Position numbers and translations under genes: made by a program. A stretch of 45,632 nt of DNA. It comes from Nitrospira sp. GTDB taxonomy: Bacteria > Nitrospirota > Nitrospiria > Nitrospirales > Nitrospiraceae. Position 1 is the first letter of the stretch. Each line of letters opens with the position of its first letter. The notes under the pieces are model-generated. The model ran no database searches, was not told where the DNA came from, and worked only from the letters and a program-made list of their open reading frames with translations. The stretch spans positions 107,391 through 153,022 of the forward strand of contig SWDN01000016.1 in the NCBI GenBank assembly GCA_005116775.1, given 5' to 3'. Of this stretch, positions 24,868-34,354 are shown in pieces.

Positions 24868-26427
24868 ATGTTAGAAGAACTGGCGTCAACATTTCCGATT
24901 CTCACCTGTATTCTATTCCTCCCTGTCATCGGGGGGGTTGTTCTATGGCTGTTTGATGATGAGGACATGGTCCGGACCTCTGCCTTGACGATTGCCCTTT
25001 TGGAGTTGGCCCTCTGTATCTTCGTGCTCTTACGATTCATTCCTGAATCGGCCGCCATGCAGTTTTCGGAACATGTGCCGTGGATGCCCGCCCTCGGTGT
25101 CAGCTATCACCTTGCGGTCGATGGGATCAGTGTTCTTTTCGTAGGACTCACGGCTTTCCTCACAGTCCTCATCATCATCTATTCCTGGGATACCGTCCGC
25201 CATCAAGTGAAACTCTACATGATGGCGTTGCTCGCCCTCGAGACCACCACGATGGGGGTGTTCCTCTCCATCGACCTGATTCTCTTTTTTGTGTTCTGGG
25301 AACTGATGCTGATCCCCAGTTATTTTCTTATCAAACTCTGGGGTGGAGGAGCAGAGCGGCATTATGCCGCGCTGAAATTCGTGCTCTACACCTTGCTCGG
25401 CAGCGTGTTCATGTTGGTGGGCATCGCCCTCTTGGACATCAATTATCACCAGTGGGCAACGCTGCGTCATATAGAGCCGACCTATTCGTTCGACTTGTTG
25501 GCGCTACTCTCCGTGCCGATCCCACTCACCCAACAGATCCTTATTTTCTGGCTGTTCTTCCTTGGCTTCGCATTCAAGGCGCCGGTGTTTCCTTTCCACA
25601 CCTGGCTTCCAGACGCGCTCCTCGAAGGCCCGATCGGCATGGCGGTGGTGCTGGCTGGGCTGAAGCTTGGGACATTCGGCTTCATCCGGTTCAGCATTCC
25701 GTTGCTTCCAGATGCGTCGAAAAGCCAAACCGTCGTCGCAATCGTCATGGCGCTAGGGTTGGCAGCGATTCTCTATGGGGCCATTATGGCGTTGGTCCAG
25801 CAAGATTTTCGCCGGCTCCTTGCCTTCAGCAGCATCAGTCACCTCGGGTTCGTCGTGATCGGCCTGTTCGCTCTCAACTTCCAGGGGCTTCAAGGCAGCC
25901 TGCTTACCATGATCAATTTGGGATTCAGCACGGCAGGCTTGTTCTTTATTGCAGGCTTTCTCTATACAAGACAGCAGAGCACCCAGTTGGGCTCGTTCGG
26001 CGGTATGGCCAAACAGACTCCCTTGCTCGCAAGCTTTTTCTTGTTCATTGGGTTAGCCTCGATCGGCCTGCCAGGCACCAACGGCTTCGTCGGTGAGTTC
26101 CTCATCCTCTTGGGAACCTTCAAGGCCAATTGGCTCTATGGTGGGATCGCGGTGACTGGCGTCATCTTCGGCGCGGCCTATTTTCTCTGGTACTACGAAC
26201 GATCGATGTTGGGCCCGCTCGGCAAGGCGGTCAAGGACTCCATCAGCGATCTGCGTCCCCGCGAAATATTTATCGCGGCGTCGTTGTCGGCAATGATCCT
26301 GTGGATCGGCCTCTATCCCGCCCCTTTCTTAAGAATAATGAACGGGTCGGTGCAAGCATTGGTGGATCGACTGGAACGGGGGACTGTGGCATCGATCGAG
26401 CCTAAACAGACGGCAAGGGTGGATTAG
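24868..26427 (+). CDS. nuoM: Complex I subunit NuoM, first copy
   Basis: NuoM is an antiporter-like proton-pumping subunit. The 519-residue product is complete. The proton-channel Glu is in FFVFWELMLIPSYFLI, and the Lys segments are in FAFKAPVFPFHTWLPDALLEGP and QQDFRRLLAFSSISHLGFV. It is one of two consecutive nuoM genes and is the more typical of the two. It starts nine bases after nuoL ends. Confidence 0.93.
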   Translation: MLEELASTFPILTCILFLPVIGGVVLWLFDDEDMVRTSALTIALLELALCIFVLLRFIPESAAMQFSEHVPWMPALGVSYHLAVDGISVLFVGLTAFLTVLIIIYSWDTVRHQVKLYMMALLALETTTMGVFLSIDLILFFVFWELMLIPSYFLIKLWGGGAERHYAALKFVLYTLLGSVFMLVGIALLDINYHQWATLRHIEPTYSFDLLALLSVPIPLTQQILIFWLFFLGFAFKAPVFPFHTWLPDALLEGPIGMAVVLAGLKLGTFGFIRFSIPLLPDASKSQTVVAIVMALGLAAILYGAIMALVQQDFRRLLAFSSISHLGFVVIGLFALNFQGLQGSLLTMINLGFSTAGLFFIAGFLYTRQQSTQLGSFGGMAKQTPLLASFFLFIGLASIGLPGTNGFVGEFLILLGTFKANWLYGGIAVTGVIFGAAYFLWYYERSMLGPLGKAVKDSISDLRPREIFIAASLSAMILWIGLYPAPFLRIMNGSVQALVDRLERGTVASIEPKQTARVD

Positions 26428-26432
26428 CCTGC

Positions 26433-28142
26433 ATGGGTGACTACGCATTACTCTACATTCTTTTTGCTCCCTTCGTGGGAGCGATTGCGCTGATCTTCGT
26501 CTCCAATCGGCAGGCGATGCTTGTGCGGGGGATTGCGGCTGGGTCGGCCCTTGTGTCCATGCTCGCGTCGCTCTACCTGTTCTTCGCCTACGACCACGTG
26601 AAGGGCGGCTTCCAATTCGTCCAGCGATTCGAATGGTCCCGCCAGCTAGGTATCTCGTTCCATCTTGGAGTGGATGGCATCGGTACGCCGTTGGTGCTGG
26701 CATCGGGTATTTTGTTGTTCGCGGGCATTTTTGTCTCCTGGCATATCAAGGATCGGACGAAAGAATTCTATATCTGGCTGCTCATCTTGGCCGCAGCCAC
26801 CATCGGCGTCTTCATGTCGCTCGATCTGTTCTTCCTCTTTTTCTTCTACGAAATGTCCGTGATTCCCATGTACCTCTTACTGGGCATGTGGGGAAGCCAT
26901 ACGAAAAAATACAATGAGATGACGGATCCCGAAGGTCTCAAATTGCGGGATTCGGTCGGGTTCATTCTCAACTTTGGATCCAACAGCAAAGAATACGCCG
27001 CAATGAAGCTGGTGCTCTTCCTGTCGGCCTTTGCCGTGGCGGCATTGATGGGGATCTTGCTGATCTACAAGTACGCGGGGCTCAATACTTTCGATATTCT
27101 GGTCCTGCGTGAACAGGCGCAGTTGATGAACATCCCGGTCTTGGGCACGACGCTCGACAAGATCATTTGGATCCTGATTTTCTTCGGCTTTGCCTCGATT
27201 GCGCCGCTGTGGCCGCTGCACTCTTGGTCTCCTGTCGGCCATGCAGCTGCGCCGGCTGCCACGAGCATGTTGCACGCAGGCGTACTAATGAAGCTCGGCC
27301 ATTTTTCCATTATCCGGGTCGCCTTTGAGATCCTGCCGGAGACTACCAGAGAACTCATGCCCATTGCTGCAGTGCTCTGCATGTTCAGTATCGTGTACGG
27401 CGGGTTCGTCGCGTATTATGCCAAAGACACCAAGTACGTGATTGGGTATTCCAGTTCGAGTCATATGGGGTATGTCTTCTTAGGTATGGCCGCCCTGGAT
27501 TACATCAGCTTGACCGGCGCGGTGATGTATATGTTCGCCCATGCCATGGCTACCGGTATGCTCTTCGCCATGGCCGGGTGGGTGTACGATCAGACACATA
27601 CCCGCGATATCCCCTCGCTCGGCGGGCTCTCGAATCGCATGCCGTTCATCTCCGGCTGTTTCGTGGTGGCGTGTATGGCTTCAATCGGCGTGCCTGGCAC
27701 CGTGAACTTCATTGCCGAAGTCATGATCATCGTCGGGAGTTGGAACAAGTATCCACTCCAAGTCATCGTCGCCGTGGTCGGCATCGTCTTGACCCTGGCG
27801 TACCTGTTCAAGATGATGCGCGGGCTCTTTTATGGACCGATGGATCAGAAGTACAGCCACGCGCACGACGCCGTCTCCGCGGCTGATCGTCTTCCGCTCT
27901 TGATCATGATTACCGTCAGCGTCGGGTTCTTTTTCTTTCCCATGCACCTCTACAACGTGGTGCGGTCTGGCGTCGATCCCTTGATTGCAAAGATCACCCG
28001 AGTCGTGCCGGTCGCATCGCAAGAACGTGAAACGTTAGATGAGAAACGTGATGCGAGGGCCGATTCATCCCCCCAGAGCTTGGCAGCGCTCCCTGGTCAT
28101 GTTTCACCCCCCGCGCCTTATGCCTCACGGAGCGATCAATGA
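26433..28142 (+). CDS. nuoM2: Complex I subunit NuoM, second divergent copy (2M type)
   Basis: This 569-residue paralogue of NuoM is divergent but intact. It keeps the channel Glu (FFFYEMSVIPMYLLLGMW), and the usual HTWLPDAH segment reads LHSWSPVGHAAAPAATSM. An insertion of about 30 residues follows the first Glu helix (TKKYNEMTDPEGLKLRDSV). Complex I with two NuoM subunits has been described in Nitrospira and some other lineages and proposed to pump extra protons. The last 40 residues (from about VASQERETLDEK) are hydrophilic and are encoded by sequence resembling the GTGAAACGT intergenic repeats, so the tail may be recently added. Its stop overlaps the nuoN start. Confidence 0.9.
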   Translation: MGDYALLYILFAPFVGAIALIFVSNRQAMLVRGIAAGSALVSMLASLYLFFAYDHVKGGFQFVQRFEWSRQLGISFHLGVDGIGTPLVLASGILLFAGIFVSWHIKDRTKEFYIWLLILAAATIGVFMSLDLFFLFFFYEMSVIPMYLLLGMWGSHTKKYNEMTDPEGLKLRDSVGFILNFGSNSKEYAAMKLVLFLSAFAVAALMGILLIYKYAGLNTFDILVLREQAQLMNIPVLGTTLDKIIWILIFFGFASIAPLWPLHSWSPVGHAAAPAATSMLHAGVLMKLGHFSIIRVAFEILPETTRELMPIAAVLCMFSIVYGGFVAYYAKDTKYVIGYSSSSHMGYVFLGMAALDYISLTGAVMYMFAHAMATGMLFAMAGWVYDQTHTRDIPSLGGLSNRMPFISGCFVVACMASIGVPGTVNFIAEVMIIVGSWNKYPLQVIVAVVGIVLTLAYLFKMMRGLFYGPMDQKYSHAHDAVSAADRLPLLIMITVSVGFFFFPMHLYNVVRSGVDPLIAKITRVVPVASQERETLDEKRDARADSSPQSLAALPGHVSPPAPYASRSDQ

Positions 28143-29641
28143 CCTTTGTGCTCCCGATGTCTTTTCCCGACCTCCTGCTGTTGCTACCGGAGATCCTGCT
28201 CACGTCTTGGCTTTGTCTAATCTTGATCGTTGATTTTTCCTTTCCTCGGCTACGCAATGAACAATTGGCGTATTTCAGCATTGCAGGGCTTGTTGCCACC
28301 CTCGGTTGCCTGGCCTGGCTCGACTATACCGGCGTTACCGGGACACTTTTCGCAAATATGTTCGCGCTCGACCGGATGGCTCTCTTTTTCAAAATGTTCA
28401 TCGTCGGGTCGACGATTCTCGTCATTTTGTCGTCCATCGACTACATTCATCGCTTCAAGTTTTTCCGGGGAGAGTATTACTTCCTGGTCGTGATGTCGGC
28501 CCTCGGCATGATGTTCATGGCCTCCGCGAACGACCTGCTAACGGTCTTCGTCGCGCTGGAATTTTCCACCCTTGGGCTCTATGTGCTCGTGGCGTATCTC
28601 CGCGAGGACATAGGCTCGAATGAAGCAGGCATTAAATTTTTTATCCTCGGTATCTTTGCTGCCTCCCTTCTCGCGTATGGCATCAGCTTGGTCTACGGAG
28701 AGACCGGCAAACTGGTGTTTTCCGATATGACGTCATTACAAGCGACACCTGGATTGGCCATCGGCTTCCTGCTGATTTTCGCTGCATTAGGATTCAAAAT
28801 CGGAGCGGTGCCCTTCCACTCCTGGATTCCGGACACCTATCATGGCTCGCCCACACCGGTGACGGCGTTCCTCTCGATCGCACCGAAAGGAGCGGCCTTT
28901 GCCATCCTTCTGAGAATGTTCCTGGTCTCCTTGGCGACTTTCAGGCCGATCTGGACGCTCTTGCTCGTTGCCGTTTCGATCTTGTCCATGACCTACGGCA
29001 ACATCGTGGCCATCGCTCAAAAGAACATGAAACGGCTCTTGGCCTATTCCGGTATTGCCCAGATCGGCAACGTGCTGATCGGCCTTGCGACCGGCACAAA
29101 GATGGGCAGTGACGCGATGCTGTTCTACCTCCTGACCTACCTGTTCGCCAACCTCGGCGCGTTTGCCATTGTCATCGCCGTCAGCGAAGCCATCGGCAGT
29201 GATGAAATCGATGATTACAGCGGCCTGGGACGGCGGTCCCCATTTCTCGCTTTTTCGATGCTGATTTTTCTCCTGTCGCTGGCTGGGGTGCCCCCACTTG
29301 CCGGCTTCATCGGCAAACTGTACATCTTTATCGCGGCTATCAAAGAAGGGCTGTATTTGCTCATCGCCGTCGGACTCATCAACGTCGTTATTTCGATGTA
29401 CTACTACCTCATCGTCGTCAAGAAGATGTATGTGAGCGAGCCACGAGAGCGGTCGCCGCTTCGAGTATCAGGCCCGATCAAAGTGGTGGTGTACATCTGT
29501 CTCGCCGGCACCCTCGCGATTGGCGTCTACCCGCAGCCTGTTACCGACTGGGTCGTCTCGGCCATTTTAGTATTTTCAAATGTCGCGGATCCCACCGCAT
29601 CCCTCCCGGTTGCCCCTCCAGTCATTCCCTTTGGCGGCTAA
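28139..29641 (+). CDS. nuoN: Complex I subunit NuoN
   Basis: NuoN is the antiporter-like subunit closest to the peripheral arm. The 500-residue product is complete, with the channel Glu in FVALEFSTLGLYVLVAY and Lys segments in GFKIGAVPFHSWIPDTYHGSP and QKNMKRLLAYSGIAQIGNV. It overlaps nuoM2 by four bases (ATGA) and closes the operon. No strong terminator is visible in the 125 bases after it. Confidence 0.94.
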   Translation: MTFVLPMSFPDLLLLLPEILLTSWLCLILIVDFSFPRLRNEQLAYFSIAGLVATLGCLAWLDYTGVTGTLFANMFALDRMALFFKMFIVGSTILVILSSIDYIHRFKFFRGEYYFLVVMSALGMMFMASANDLLTVFVALEFSTLGLYVLVAYLREDIGSNEAGIKFFILGIFAASLLAYGISLVYGETGKLVFSDMTSLQATPGLAIGFLLIFAALGFKIGAVPFHSWIPDTYHGSPTPVTAFLSIAPKGAAFAILLRMFLVSLATFRPIWTLLLVAVSILSMTYGNIVAIAQKNMKRLLAYSGIAQIGNVLIGLATGTKMGSDAMLFYLLTYLFANLGAFAIVIAVSEAIGSDEIDDYSGLGRRSPFLAFSMLIFLLSLAGVPPLAGFIGKLYIFIAAIKEGLYLLIAVGLINVVISMYYYLIVVKKMYVSEPRERSPLRVSGPIKVVVYICLAGTLAIGVYPQPVTDWVVSAILVFSNVADPTASLPVAPPVIPFGG

Positions 29642-29766
29642 GGCCACTGGCGATGGATTTCAGGCAGGCCGCGCTCTCTACTAAAATATTTCTTGCAGGG
29701 TCATTCGGAGGAGGGTAGAGTTTCTACGACAGTGGTTCATATCCCCCACGCCCCCACGTTTGAACC

Positions 29767-31251
29767 ATGGAATCCGTTACGCAGGAACGCCCGTCTACAC
29801 CACCGTCTATTCAATCGGAACCGGTTCCAGCTAGTCATCCGGTTCTGCCACCCAAGGCTCGCTCGCTTATAGAGCGGTTTACACATTGGTCGATTGAGCG
29901 GCGCGTTCTTGCGGTGTTTGGGCTGGTCTTTGCCTGCATTGTGGTCATCAGCGCCATCTCGTACCGCAATACCACAGTCCTCATCGAGAATAGTCGGCTC
30001 GATACGAAAAGCCACGAGTTGCTGCAACTCCTCGGTTCAGTCAGAGAAGCCCTCGGTACCGCGGAAAGTGGTCATCGGCGCTATCTCGTCACGGGCGACG
30101 AGTCCTACCTCACATCCTATCGGACCGTTGTTGAACGTATGCCAGAATATCTTCGATATCTCAGAGGTATGACGAACGAGAGAGCTGAACAGCTGAATCG
30201 CGTGGAGTTACTCGAGCGGCTCATCGCCAGACAGTTGGGAGCGGAGGCAGACGCCATTGCTCAGCGTGAAAAACTTGGCTATGAAGGTGTCCGCCATCTC
30301 GCGCTCTCCGGAGCCGCCAAGAACGAGCTTGAGGGAATCCATGGGCTGATGACGGAGTTGGACTCGGCTGAACAACGAGCGATTCTTGCTCGCGTGACTC
30401 AGTCCGCCGGGAGCACGAACAGCACCATCGTCTTGCTCGGTCTCGGCGCTTTATTACAGCTGGTCCTTTTGGGGTCTGTCTATTTCCTGATTCATCACGA
30501 TGTCACCGAGCGGCGCCGTGTGGCGGCAGAGTTGCATAGCCGTGGCGAGTTGCTCGAAGCCTCTAATAAAGAACTCGAAGCATTCAGCTATTCCGTGTCG
30601 CATGACCTGCGCGCCCCACTCCGGCATATCGATGGGTATGCGGCATTATTGTCCAAGGCCGCCGGCGCATCGCTCAACGACAAAGCCAGCCGCTATCTGC
30701 AGACAATCTCAGGCTCTGCAAAGCAGATGGGGCAACTGATCGACGATCTGCTCGTCTTTTCCCGTATGGGCCGACAGGACATGCTCCGCACCACCGTCAA
30801 TTTGGACCAGCTTGTCAAAACCGTCCTTCACGATTTACGTCTTGACTTGCAAGGGCGGACAATCTCCTGGACAATGCATCCACTGCCTGGCGTCTCAGGA
30901 GATCCGGCCATGTTGCGCCAAGTGTTCGTGAATTTGATCTCCAATGCGCTGAAATTTACAGCGACAAGGCCAGAGGCCAAGATCGAGATCGGCGTCGTCA
31001 GACAAAGCTCCGTTGAAGTCGAGGTGTTCGTCCGTGATAATGGGGTAGGATTCGATATGCAGTATGTGGACAAACTCTTCGGTGTTTTTCAACGCCTCCA
31101 CCGGAACGATGAGTTTGAAGGCACCGGCATCGGCCTCGCCAATGTCCGGAGAATCATCCATCGGCACGGAGGACGGACCTGGGCCGAAGGCGCATTGAAC
31201 CAAGGGGCCACCTTCTATTTTTCACTCCCACTCGCGAGGTCGCTCAAATGA
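29767..31251 (+). CDS. Membrane sensor histidine kinase with CHASE3-like domain
   Basis: This 494-residue kinase has a first membrane helix at residues 46-66, a CHASE3-like helical sensor domain at about 70-215 (AESGHRRYLVTGDESYLTSYR is typical), a second helix at 219-243, then a HisKA domain with the phosphoacceptor His279 in SYSVSHDLRAPLRHIDGY and an HATPase domain (NLISNALKFT; DNGVGFDMQ; GTGIGLANVRRI). The layout resembles cyanobacterial phytochrome-like kinases paired with Rcp1-type regulators. It overlaps the next gene by four bases. The signal is unknown. It begins 125 bases after nuoN. Confidence 0.9.
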   Translation: MESVTQERPSTPPSIQSEPVPASHPVLPPKARSLIERFTHWSIERRVLAVFGLVFACIVVISAISYRNTTVLIENSRLDTKSHELLQLLGSVREALGTAESGHRRYLVTGDESYLTSYRTVVERMPEYLRYLRGMTNERAEQLNRVELLERLIARQLGAEADAIAQREKLGYEGVRHLALSGAAKNELEGIHGLMTELDSAEQRAILARVTQSAGSTNSTIVLLGLGALLQLVLLGSVYFLIHHDVTERRRVAAELHSRGELLEASNKELEAFSYSVSHDLRAPLRHIDGYAALLSKAAGASLNDKASRYLQTISGSAKQMGQLIDDLLVFSRMGRQDMLRTTVNLDQLVKTVLHDLRLDLQGRTISWTMHPLPGVSGDPAMLRQVFVNLISNALKFTATRPEAKIEIGVVRQSSVEVEVFVRDNGVGFDMQYVDKLFGVFQRLHRNDEFEGTGIGLANVRRIIHRHGGRTWAEGALNQGATFYFSLPLARSLK

Positions 31252-31703
31252 CTACCGTGAAACCCATCCTGCTTGCTGAAGATAACCCGCGTGACGCCGA
31301 GCTTGCACTGGCTGCGATGGAAGAGCATCACATCGCCGACAAGGTGGTCGTCTGTCACGACGGAGCCGAAGTCCTCGACTACCTCTATTGCCGCGGTGTT
31401 TTTGCATCCAGACAGCAGGGGAATCCGGTCGTCGTATTCCTGGATCTGAAGATGCCAAAAGTCGATGGGCTTGAGGTCTTGAAAACCATTAAGAGCGACG
31501 CAAACCTGAGGCCGATTCCCGTTGTGATGCTCACCTCTTCGCGGGAGGAGCGCGACTTGGCCCAAAGCTATGCGTTGGGCGCCAATGCCTACGTGGTGAA
31601 ACCGGTGGAGTTTCATCAGTTCATCACGGCGGTGAAAGAACTTGGTGTGTTCTGGGGCGTGATCAATGAGCCGCCGCCAGAATGTTCTGACCCGATCGAG
31701 TAG
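31248..31703 (+). CDS. Single-domain response regulator, Rcp1-like
   Basis: The 151-residue protein is a lone receiver domain. Phosphoacceptor Asp66 lies in VVFLDLKMPKVDG, with the acidic pocket at Glu11-Asp12 (LLAEDNPRDAEL), Thr/Ser in VVMLTSSREERD and Lys in NAYVVKPVEF. The long loop after the second strand (YCRGVFASRQQGNP) is typical of Rcp1-like regulators paired with the kinase type upstream. It has no output domain, so it probably relays phosphate to another protein. Confidence 0.9.
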   Translation: MTTVKPILLAEDNPRDAELALAAMEEHHIADKVVVCHDGAEVLDYLYCRGVFASRQQGNPVVVFLDLKMPKVDGLEVLKTIKSDANLRPIPVVMLTSSREERDLAQSYALGANAYVVKPVEFHQFITAVKELGVFWGVINEPPPECSDPIE

Positions 31704-31721
31704 TTCACGTATAAAGGACCT

Positions 31722-33344
31722 GTGAAAACTCCGCTTCGCCTACTCCACCTCGAAGACGATCCAGTCGACGGGGAACTCATTCTGACCACCCTGATCGAGG
31801 GGGGAGTTCCCTGCCAGTCGCAACGCGTCGACACACGTCAGGCATTTGTCACAGCCCTCAAGGAATGCCGGATGGACGTCATTCTGGCGGACTATTCAAT
31901 CCCGGGCTTTGACGGCATGACGGCACTTACCTTGGCGCGTCAACATTGCCCTGACGTGCCCTTTCTCTTCGTCTCGGCCACCATCGGAGAGGAGCTGGCG
32001 ATCGAGACCATGCTTCAAGGTGCCACGGACTATGTGCTCAAGCAACGGCTTGGGAGGTTGGGTCCATCGGTTCAACGCGCGCTGCGTGAGCTCGACGACC
32101 GCGCCGAGCGGAAACGGGTCGAAGAGGCGCTTCGACAAAGCGAGAAACAGTTTCGGCAGTCTCAGAAGATGGAAGCGGTCGGCCGCTTAGCCGGAGGGAT
32201 TGCGCATGACTTCAATAATCTCCTGACCGTCATCATGGGTTACAGTCAAGTTCTCTTGACGGAACTCGGCGCGCAACATCCTCTTCGTGGAAAAATCGAG
32301 GAAACATTGAAGGCCGGCGAGCGAGCCGCGACGCTGGTCCGACAACTGCTCACGTTCAGCAGAAAACAGTCGATGGACCCGAAAATTCTGTCGCTCAATA
32401 CCGCCGTGACAAGTCTAGAAAGCTTGCTGCGCCGCCTCATCGGGGAGGACGTCAAGCTCGTGAGTAAACTCGATCCGGCGAACGGTCGGCTGCGCGCCGA
32501 CCAAGCTCAACTTGAACAGGTCCTGGTCAATCTCGTGGTCAATGCCCGTGACGCGATGCCGAAGGGTGGGACGCTCACGATCGAAACGACTCAGGTCGAA
32601 CTGATCCGCAGTCCGGTCTACTACCTCACCCCATTGCCTCCAGGTTCTTATGTCCGGTTGGCCGTTAGCGATACCGGCTGTGGCATGGATCGCAAGACTC
32701 AATCCCATATCTTTGAGCCCTTCTTTACCACGAAGGAGGAGGGGGTAGGCAGCGGTCTCGGCCTCTCCACAGTATTCGGGATTGTGACACAATGCGGTGG
32801 TGCGATCGATGTGACCAGTCGGGTAGGCCATGGCACTCGGTTCGACCTCTACTTTCCGAGAGTCGAGTCCGATGTCGCTGCCACCGTGCCAGTCCGGTTA
32901 TCAGGGCAGCCGCAGAGAGGCACAGAAACGATTCTTTTGGTAGAAGATGAATCGAGCGTACGGACGCTTGTGCGGGATGAACTTCGGAAGCTGGGCTATC
33001 GAGTCATAGAGGCCAAGAATGGAATCGAGGCCTGTCTATTGGCGACACAACAAGCGGGCTCGTTTCAGCTTCTCTTGACCGATATCGTGATGCCAGGTAT
33101 GGCTGGACAGGAACTGGCGCAGCATCTCTCCGTGATCAATCCAGATCTACGAACGTTGTTCATCTCAGGATATATGGATGACCTCGGTATCATGGCCGGA
33201 CAAGAGGAGGGCTCGACGAGTTTCTTGCAAAAGCCCTTCACTCCTGAAGTGCTGGCTGGCGCAGTCCGGAAGTTGCTCGATGCCAATCTGTCATCGGACA
33301 GAGTCGGTACTTCTCAATCGGCGCCTTCAAAAACCCTGCGTTGA
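31722..33344 (+). CDS. Hybrid kinase: receiver - HisKA - HATPase - receiver
   Basis: The 540-residue soluble protein has an N-terminal receiver with Asp57 (DVILADYSIPGFDG), a kinase core with His162 (RLAGGIAHDFNNLLTVIMGYSQ), an HATPase domain (NLVVNARDAMPKGG; SDTGCGMD; GSGLGLSTVFGI), and a C-terminal receiver with Asp454 (LLTDIVMPGM). No membrane or PAS domain is present, so its input is probably phosphorylation of the first receiver by the upstream kinase. The start is a GTG 19 bases after the previous stop. It overlaps the next gene's frame slightly. The output is unknown. Confidence 0.88.
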   Translation: MKTPLRLLHLEDDPVDGELILTTLIEGGVPCQSQRVDTRQAFVTALKECRMDVILADYSIPGFDGMTALTLARQHCPDVPFLFVSATIGEELAIETMLQGATDYVLKQRLGRLGPSVQRALRELDDRAERKRVEEALRQSEKQFRQSQKMEAVGRLAGGIAHDFNNLLTVIMGYSQVLLTELGAQHPLRGKIEETLKAGERAATLVRQLLTFSRKQSMDPKILSLNTAVTSLESLLRRLIGEDVKLVSKLDPANGRLRADQAQLEQVLVNLVVNARDAMPKGGTLTIETTQVELIRSPVYYLTPLPPGSYVRLAVSDTGCGMDRKTQSHIFEPFFTTKEEGVGSGLGLSTVFGIVTQCGGAIDVTSRVGHGTRFDLYFPRVESDVAATVPVRLSGQPQRGTETILLVEDESSVRTLVRDELRKLGYRVIEAKNGIEACLLATQQAGSFQLLLTDIVMPGMAGQELAQHLSVINPDLRTLFISGYMDDLGIMAGQEEGSTSFLQKPFTPEVLAGAVRKLLDANLSSDRVGTSQSAPSKTLR

Positions 33345-33346
33345 CC

Positions 33347-34336
33347 ATGCGAGGCCCATATCGAATCCGGCCTCTTGACTCCTCGAACAACCTGAGGCTC
33401 CGAATCGGCTCTCCCTCCCTTCTACTCAAAGACGCTATGGTACAGAGCAACAGCGTTCTCCGGCCTCTCACGTATACCCCTATCGCCAGGTTTCTTTTTG
33501 GTATCATCCTCGTGATGTCCGGTGGACTTTCGACCGCGACGGCTCAGACTCTCACGGGAGATCAACTCGGCAATGGGTTGTCCATTTCGGTCTGGAGTCC
33601 CCACGCTCAGTGCCCAGGCGTCGCGCCGTTGGTCGCCGTGGAAATCGATCCTGATCGCTACCGGTTTACCGTGCACTACTACCGGCAAGAGGGCGTTTCA
33701 GAGCCGCTCGATATTCGCCAATGGCAAGAACGAACGGGCCACGACTTGGTCTTCAATGCCGGACTCTTCCGTGAGAATTACGCGTATCTCGGCCTGCTCT
33801 ATGGAAACGGACGTTCGTTGGGAAGCAAGCGGCATGCGACGTGGCAGGGATTGTTTGCGGCAGAGCCGGCGGCGGATCGTTCACCACGAGCGAGAGTGTT
33901 GGACTTGACCTTCGACACCTTTGACGAAGAGCGCGTACCCTATCGAGAAGTCGCACAATCGCTTATGCTCCTTGATAGGACCGGAAAGGTGCGTGTGCGG
34001 CAGACCGGGAAACGCGCATATCAGACTCTCGTTGCGGAACAGAGTAACGGGCATCTTCTCCTCCTCAAGACCACGGAGGTCGTGTCACTCTATACCCTTG
34101 GAGAATGTCTGCGGGACGCCTTTCCCTCGCTCCAGCAGGTCATGGCCATGGACGGGGGATCTTCTTCCGACATTGCCGTGAGCCCTTCGCTTCGACAAGC
34201 CACGTCCAAGATGGCCGGTACACACGGTTGGATTCCCTTGTTAGAAGACAGCCTCGCAACCCACATCGGGCTTCCAGCCGTGATCGGGGTGAGTCCTCGT
34301 CCGGAACAAACGGGGGTCAAGGCTATAAGCAAATAA
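33347..34336 (+). CDS. Phosphodiester glycosidase (NAGPA) family protein, secreted
   Basis: NAGPA-family proteins cleave sugar phosphodiesters; bacterial members are mostly of unknown substrate. The motif FNAGLF (with YAYLGLLYGNGR) and the terminal MAMDGGSSSDIAV match the family. A signal peptide (FLFGIILVMSGGLSTATAQ) lies at about residues 50-68 of the long frame. The start could be ATG 33347 or the ATG at 33437 directly before the signal peptide. Neither has a strong ribosome site, and 33437 gives the more normal secreted protein. It may be co-transcribed with the hybrid kinase. Confidence 0.8.
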   Translation: MRGPYRIRPLDSSNNLRLRIGSPSLLLKDAMVQSNSVLRPLTYTPIARFLFGIILVMSGGLSTATAQTLTGDQLGNGLSISVWSPHAQCPGVAPLVAVEIDPDRYRFTVHYYRQEGVSEPLDIRQWQERTGHDLVFNAGLFRENYAYLGLLYGNGRSLGSKRHATWQGLFAAEPAADRSPRARVLDLTFDTFDEERVPYREVAQSLMLLDRTGKVRVRQTGKRAYQTLVAEQSNGHLLLLKTTEVVSLYTLGECLRDAFPSLQQVMAMDGGSSSDIAVSPSLRQATSKMAGTHGWIPLLEDSLATHIGLPAVIGVSPRPEQTGVKAISK

Positions 34337-34354
34337 GGTGTCGAGAGAGGCGAA

